Source of the DNA: Thermomicrobiaceae bacterium
GTDB lineage: Bacteria; Chloroflexota; Chloroflexia; Thermomicrobiales; Thermomicrobiaceae
Direction: 5' to 3'
DNA: 10,073 bases
NCBI GenBank assembly: GCA_007122555.1
Contig: SKTL01000268.1
Span: forward strand, 1 to 10,073
Shown here in pieces: positions 6,944 through 10,073 of the stretch. The notes beneath the pieces were generated by a model. That model saw only the letters and a list, made by a program, of their open reading frames with translations, was not told the origin of the DNA and did not search any database. The position numbers and the translations under genes are program-made. Positions within the stretch are counted from its first letter, which is position 1. Each line of letters begins with the position of its first letter.

Positions 6944-7220
6944 AAAAAACGGCTGTGCACCCTCTGTCGACAGGCGACCCTCCGGCTTGCACTCAGCCTC
7001 TCTGCTCCGGTCAGGCAACCCTGCGACACCCAGTAGGTACCACTTATGGCTGCTTCCTTCCGGATCTGACCAGGTTCGCGGGCTACCGCCGCGCAGGACC
7101 CAACCTTCCTCACAGAAGAGACTGATGCAGTCCCACAGGGCCGTGCCTCGAGAGGGAATTCGGTCTCGCTAGAGCGGATTGCGAGTGCAGGGCACCGCTA
7201 GTTCCCCACCTAGCACAGCC
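6944..7220 (-). ncRNA. ffs: large-type signal recognition particle RNA (Alu plus S domain)
   Basis: The minus strand carries the universal SRP S-domain core GGTCAGATCCGGAAGGAAGC (about 7072-7053), which binds Ffh. The flanking helix is intact: CCTGCG pairs with CGCAGG and GGTTGGGT with GCCTGACC around it. Upstream is a Bacillus-type Alu domain: GCTAGGTGGGG, TAGCGGTGCCCTG, GCAATCCGCTCTAGC and CGAATTCCCTCTCGAGG match the B. subtilis scRNA as I remember it. The 3' part contains TCGACAGAGGGTGCAC, also as in B. subtilis. The two ends close perfectly: 5' GGCTGTGC (7220-7213) pairs with 3' GCACAGCC (about 6958-6951). Six T (6949-6944) follow. The length of about 277 nt fits large SRP RNAs of Firmicutes, Thermotogae and Chloroflexi and not the ~114-nt E. 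coli 4.5S form. Exact ends are estimated to within a few bases. Confidence 0.95.
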
Positions 7221-7228
7221 AAGAGTTA

Positions 7229-7257
7229 AGGATACGCGAGCAACCATCGCAAGACAA
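7229..7257 (-). promoter_or_regulatory. candidate promoter of the SRP RNA
   Basis: On the minus strand TTGTCT (7252-7257), a 17-base spacer and TATCCT (7229-7234) precede the predicted RNA 5' end by seven to nine bases. Each box matches consensus at four of six positions. The fit between box spacing and the independently deduced RNA end supports it, and it lies between the upstream dehydrogenase stop and the RNA, so the RNA can be transcribed on its own. Confidence 0.6.
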
Positions 7258-7261
7258 GGAG

Positions 7262-7297
7262 AATCGCCGCGGTATCACCTGGACCTAGACGGCGATT
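7262..7297 (-). other. inverted repeat across the dehydrogenase stop codon
   Basis: AATCGCCG and CGGCGATT form an 8-bp inverted repeat with a 20-base loop; the loop contains the TAG stop of the upstream gene and may pair further (GGT/ACC). On the minus strand no clear T-run follows (CTCCTTGTCTT), so termination activity is uncertain. It directly precedes the SRP RNA -35 box. Confidence 0.3.
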
Positions 7298-8064
7298 GCC
7301 TCGCCGCCATCCGCGCGAATGACATTGCCGGTAATCCAGACCAGTCCGGGCTCGCTGAGTGTTCGGATCGCCCGTGCGACGTCCTCGGTCGTCGTCAGGC
7401 GTCCAAACGGATTTCGCCGAGTAGCCCCCTCACGCATCTCTTCCGCGCCTGGAATCCGGTCCTGAGCTGGCGTGTAGGTAACACCCGCCTGAATCGCATT
7501 GACGCTCACGTCATACGGCGCCATTTCCACCGCCAGCTGGCGAGTATGCGCTTCCAGAGCCGCCTTGGCCGCCGAGACCGCGCCGTACCCGGCCCAGACC
7601 TTCGAGGAACCTTCACTGGTCATGGAGAAGATCCGCGCGTCCCTGGCGAACAGCCCGGCATGATGAACGCTCTGCGTCCAGTACACCAGTGAGTGCGCCA
7701 TCACATCGAGCGTCATGTCCATTTGGCGCTGGGTCATTTCCTGCTTCTGGTCTTCGTCAATGTAGTTTCGCAGGGTGCCGAAAGCGAGCGAGTGCATCAA
7801 TACCCGCACGTGCGCTCCGCGATCTTTGAGCTCGGAAACCACGTTCGCGCGCTTCTCCTCGTCCACTGCGTTCATATTGAAGAACAGCGCTTCAGATCCT
7901 GCCGCGCGAATCTCATCCTGGATCGCTTCCACCTGAGGCATCGTGTTCTTACGGTCCAGATGCACACCGCAAATGTTGTATCCAGACCGGGCCAGCTCTT
8001 TCGACGTCGCAGCGCCAAACCCGCTAGATGCCCCCAGAATTATCGCCCAGCTCTTGTCACTCAT
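7285..8064 (-). CDS. short-chain dehydrogenase/reductase, FabI/FabL-like (possible enoyl-ACP reductase)
   Basis: A 259-residue cytosolic Rossmann-fold oxidoreductase. The cofactor loop is GASSGFG (11-17), with HLDR at the end of the second strand (D37, R38). The active site reads GYGAVSAAKAALEAH with Y160 and K167. The six-residue gap between Tyr and Lys is the Y-x6-K arrangement of FabI/FabL enoyl-ACP reductases, in contrast to the Y-x3-K of classical SDRs. LMHSLAFG (89-96) resembles the FabI VHSIGF strand, VNAIQAGVTYTP (188-199) resembles VNAISAGPIRT, and the C-terminus ends GNVIRADGGEAIAV. FabI-type enzymes complete each round of fatty acid elongation by reducing trans-2-enoyl-ACP. Other divergent SDRs share this motif, so the substrate is inferred. 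GGGAG lies eight bases before the ATG. It starts 45 bases after the sensor kinase stop and could share its transcript. Confidence 0.8.
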   Translation of the reverse strand: MSDKSWAIILGASSGFGAATSKELARSGYNICGVHLDRKNTMPQVEAIQDEIRAAGSEALFFNMNAVDEEKRANVVSELKDRGAHVRVLMHSLAFGTLRNYIDEDQKQEMTQRQMDMTLDVMAHSLVYWTQSVHHAGLFARDARIFSMTSEGSSKVWAGYGAVSAAKAALEAHTRQLAVEMAPYDVSVNAIQAGVTYTPAQDRIPGAEEMREGATRRNPFGRLTTTEDVARAIRTLSEPGLVWITGNVIRADGGEAIAV

Positions 8065-8109
8065 CGTCAGTTCTCCCTTCCCTGAGACCTGTCTTACCCG
8101 CTCCGGACA

Positions 8110-10044
8110 TTACGCGTCCAGATTAACTCGCTGGGATTCCGGTGTTTCCGGAGATCTACGCGATCGAAACATCACCCTTACCGCAGTTCCGCCGTCACGG
8201 CGCGGCGTTATCTCGAGCGTTCCATTCAGATCACTCTCGGTAAGCGTTCTGGCAATTTGCAATCCGAGGCCTGATGACTGCCCGGGGTTAAACCCGTCGG
8301 GCACCCCACGACCATCGTCAGTAACCTCGACAACCGTCAGCTGGTCACTAAGCCACGCCCGAACGCGTATGTGTCCCGACGATCGTCCACTCAGACCGTG
8401 AACCAGCGCATTGGAGACGAACTCGTTGATCAGCAACGCCAGCACTGTCGCTTCTCGAGAGGACACCCAGACATCACCGGCGTCGATCTCGAACCTGACC
8501 TGCGTCTCCGGCGGCACAATCGTCATGCTCGCCTCATCGGTAACGTGCTTGGCTATGACCCCAACGGTCGTTTCGCTGATGCTTCCACTGCTGAGTACAT
8601 CATGAATCGCGGCAATGCTGCGGATTCGTCCTACCGCTTCATTCAGCGGAACCGTCGCTTCCGGACTCGTCGCGTGTCTCGCCTGCATCGAGAGCAGCGC
8701 TGCGACGGTCTGAAGATTATTTCGGACACGATGATGCATCTCCTGCAGCAATGCAGACGTGCGCTGCAGGCCCCGTTTCGCTTCGTCGTAGAGTTCAGCG
8801 TTCTCAATGGCTATAGCCGCCGAATCAGAAAACGCATGCAGCATTCCGTGGAACTCAGGGTCATCGCCGAGACGTTCATGCGAGTAGACACAGATTGCCC
8901 CGACCGCCCGACGACCGGTCAGCATCGGCAGCGCCAGAACCTCAAGGGTCAGATTGTTTGACGTGGAGATCGAACGCTCGACCGTACCAAGCGACCCGAC
9001 AACCTCTTCCACCATCTCCACGACCTGCTTGTGCACCGAATCCGTCAGTACGTCCTCATCCGCCCCATAGTGAGTTAGCAGTTCAGCCGGCTGCTCCTCA
9101 TCCGGGTGATCCTTGTAGATCTCCACAGCGACTCCGCCGGTAAGCTCCACCGCCTGCTGGCTGACGATCTCCAGCACCCGGGAGAGATCCAGCGTGGATG
9201 CAACAAGCCGGGACATCTGACGCAGCGTGCTCAGTTGAGATATCCGGTTGTGAAGCTCGGCGTCGGTCTCGCTGTAGAGCAATGCGTTCTCGATCGCCAC
9301 GGCGATCTCACTCGCCGCCGTTTCGATAAACGCCAGTTCCTCGCTGTCGAACTCGCGCTGCTCGATGGTCATCAGGTTCAGCACTCCGATAAGCCGATCC
9401 GGGGAGCGCAATGCCAGCGGAGCAGAGATCTGCGACTCATACGGTCGGTCTCCCAGCCAGGGATAATCAACGTATGATGGATGTCCAACGGCATCGATAA
9501 CCGGAAGGACCTCTCGACGCATCGCGGCTTCACCGGTTATTCCGGCGCCCAACGGCAACGTCACGCGCCCGACCGCGCTCGGATTCAGCCCGATCGTAGC
9601 CCGCAACACCAGCGTGTCCGATGAGCGATCAAACAGAAACAGCGAGCAGGCGTCCGAACCTACCGTCTCCCGAACGACACGAACGACCGTCGTCAACATC
9701 GAATCGAGATCCAGACTGGCCGCGGCTGACTGGCTGATCCGGTGCAACGCAGACAATCGCTCGAGCGGTGAAGACAGCGGGCCACTGGCGTCTGAGCTCG
9801 ACTTCAGATCACCCGCGTTCGCCTGCTGAAATGCGTCTATCGCAACCGCCAGCGATTCCGCATCCTGGCGAAGCGATTCCGCCGGTTGCTGGTTCCAGGC
9901 TTCGATAAGACCCGCCAGCTCAAAGCCTTCGGTCGCAGCAGCTCGCCCGATCGCGATCAAGCGCTCGCGTCGTTCGACCGCGTTCGCTTCGGTAAGTCGC
10001 TCCAGCTGCGTTCGGGTTGTTTCAGATGCAGTTACACGAGTCAT
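8110..10044 (-). CDS. soluble twin-GAF sensor histidine kinase with HisKA_2 transmitter (PdtaS-like)
   Basis: A 644-residue protein with no membrane segment, so it probably senses a cytoplasmic signal. Order: a helical N-terminus (1-90); GAF 1 (about 112-255, containing C133 and LPLGAGITGEA); a linker helix; GAF 2 (about 285-418); the dimerisation/phosphoacceptor region EMHHRVRNNLQTVAALL (435-451) with likely phospho-His H438; then the ATPase domain with N box INEFVSNALVHG (N540, N545), G1 DDGRG (576-580) and G2 SSGLGLQIA (590-598). The HHRVxNNLQTVAALL signature is that of HisKA_2 kinases such as mycobacterial PdtaS, whose partner PdtaR is an ANTAR RNA-binding regulator; PdtaS has GAF-PAS where this protein has two GAFs. 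No response regulator lies in the window. The ATG at 10044 has a weak upstream GGATAG and is overlapped by a TAA in another frame, hinting at coupling to an upstream gene. Confidence 0.92.
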   Translation of the reverse strand: MTRVTASETTRTQLERLTEANAVERRERLIAIGRAAATEGFELAGLIEAWNQQPAESLRQDAESLAVAIDAFQQANAGDLKSSSDASGPLSSPLERLSALHRISQSAAASLDLDSMLTTVVRVVRETVGSDACSLFLFDRSSDTLVLRATIGLNPSAVGRVTLPLGAGITGEAAMRREVLPVIDAVGHPSYVDYPWLGDRPYESQISAPLALRSPDRLIGVLNLMTIEQREFDSEELAFIETAASEIAVAIENALLYSETDAELHNRISQLSTLRQMSRLVASTLDLSRVLEIVSQQAVELTGGVAVEIYKDHPDEEQPAELLTHYGADEDVLTDSVHKQVVEMVEEVVGSLGTVERSISTSNNLTLEVLALPMLTGRRAVGAICVYSHERLGDDPEFHGMLHAFSDSAAIAIENAELYDEAKRGLQRTSALLQEMHHRVRNNLQTVAALLSMQARHATSPEATVPLNEAVGRIRSIAAIHDVLSSGSISETTVGVIAKHVTDEASMTIVPPETQVRFEIDAGDVWVSSREATVLALLINEFVSNALVHGLSGRSSGHIRVRAWLSDQLTVVEVTDDGRGVPDGFNPGQSSGLGLQIARTLTESDLNGTLEITPRRDGGTAVRVMFRSRRSPETPESQRVNLDA

Positions 10045-10073
10045 TAACTATCCGAAACTCTCGTCAAACTGGT
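10044..10073 (-). other. possible 3' tail of an upstream coding region
   Basis: Two frames upstream of the kinase end close to its ATG: one would finish ...TRVSDS and stop at TAA overlapping the ATG (TAATG), the other would finish QFDESFG with TAG three bases before the ATG. Either is compatible with a coupled upstream gene, such as a response regulator, but 30 bases cannot decide it. Confidence 0.2.

Noticed and set aside
7009..7105. Small 4.5S-type SRP RNA of about 97 nt
   Set aside because: The local helix closes here, but conserved Alu-domain sequence and pairing ends outside it show that this is only the S-domain part of the large RNA.
6208..7113. 301-codon minus-strand open frame
   Set aside because: It runs antisense through the membrane protein gene, both strands of a terminator stem and into the SRP RNA core. 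Its translation is low-complexity and charged with no domain, and it starts inside the SRP RNA.
8371..8961. 196-codon plus-strand open frame
   Set aside because: It lies antisense to the kinase transmitter and ATPase domains, with no domain of its own.
1..10073. CRISPR arrays, insertion sequences, phage or toxin-antitoxin genes, tRNAs
   Set aside because: No spaced direct repeats, transposase or integrase motifs, or tRNA cloverleaf were seen; all major open frames are explained by core functions.

Overview
The window reads as a chromosomal stretch from a moderately GC-rich bacterium, most likely a member of the Chloroflexota (Thermomicrobia-like). This is an inference from three things: a long Bacillus-type SRP RNA with an Alu domain, a four-gene sdhC-D-A-B operon whose iron-sulfur subunit carries the CRTIFNCTEACPRGI signature shared with actinobacterial and related enzymes, and a PdtaS-like sensor kinase. 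I see no insertion sequence, phage gene, CRISPR array, tRNA or rRNA, so this is ordinary core genome, not an accessory island.

Layout. Positions 1-2715 hold two minus-strand genes. The upstream one is an M20 metallopeptidase. After 61 bases comes a DnaQ-exonuclease/DinG-helicase fusion that starts with TTG and runs off the left edge. A divergent control region (2716-2979) holds back-to-back sigma70-like promoters, and the plus-strand one has a 10-bp palindrome in its spacer. Positions 2980-6236 are the complete succinate dehydrogenase operon: two heme-binding membrane anchors (SdhC, SdhD), the flavoprotein (SdhA) and the iron-sulfur protein (SdhB). A stem-loop and then a small three-helix membrane protein with a very basic Lys/Gly tail follow, closed by a strong intrinsic terminator at 6871-6905.

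Positions 6944-7220 hold, on the minus strand, a full-length large SRP RNA of about 277 nt with its own promoter and T-run. Further right, still on the minus strand, come a FabI/FabL-like short-chain dehydrogenase (7285-8064) and a 644-residue soluble sensor histidine kinase with two GAF domains and a HisKA_2 (PdtaS-type) transmitter (8110-10044). They are 45 bases apart and may be co-transcribed. The bases before the kinase start may be the tail of an upstream gene.

How the genes work together. SdhCDAB forms respiratory complex II and feeds electrons from succinate to membrane quinone; the residues near the quinone and the His pattern suggest a two-heme enzyme unlike that of E. coli. The SRP RNA serves co-translational membrane targeting. 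The other genes look like independent housekeeping and signalling units. I found no clear undescribed multi-gene system. The points most worth a second look are the large SRP RNA, the basic-tailed membrane protein beside it, the complex II anchor chemistry, and the missing partner of the PdtaS-like kinase.
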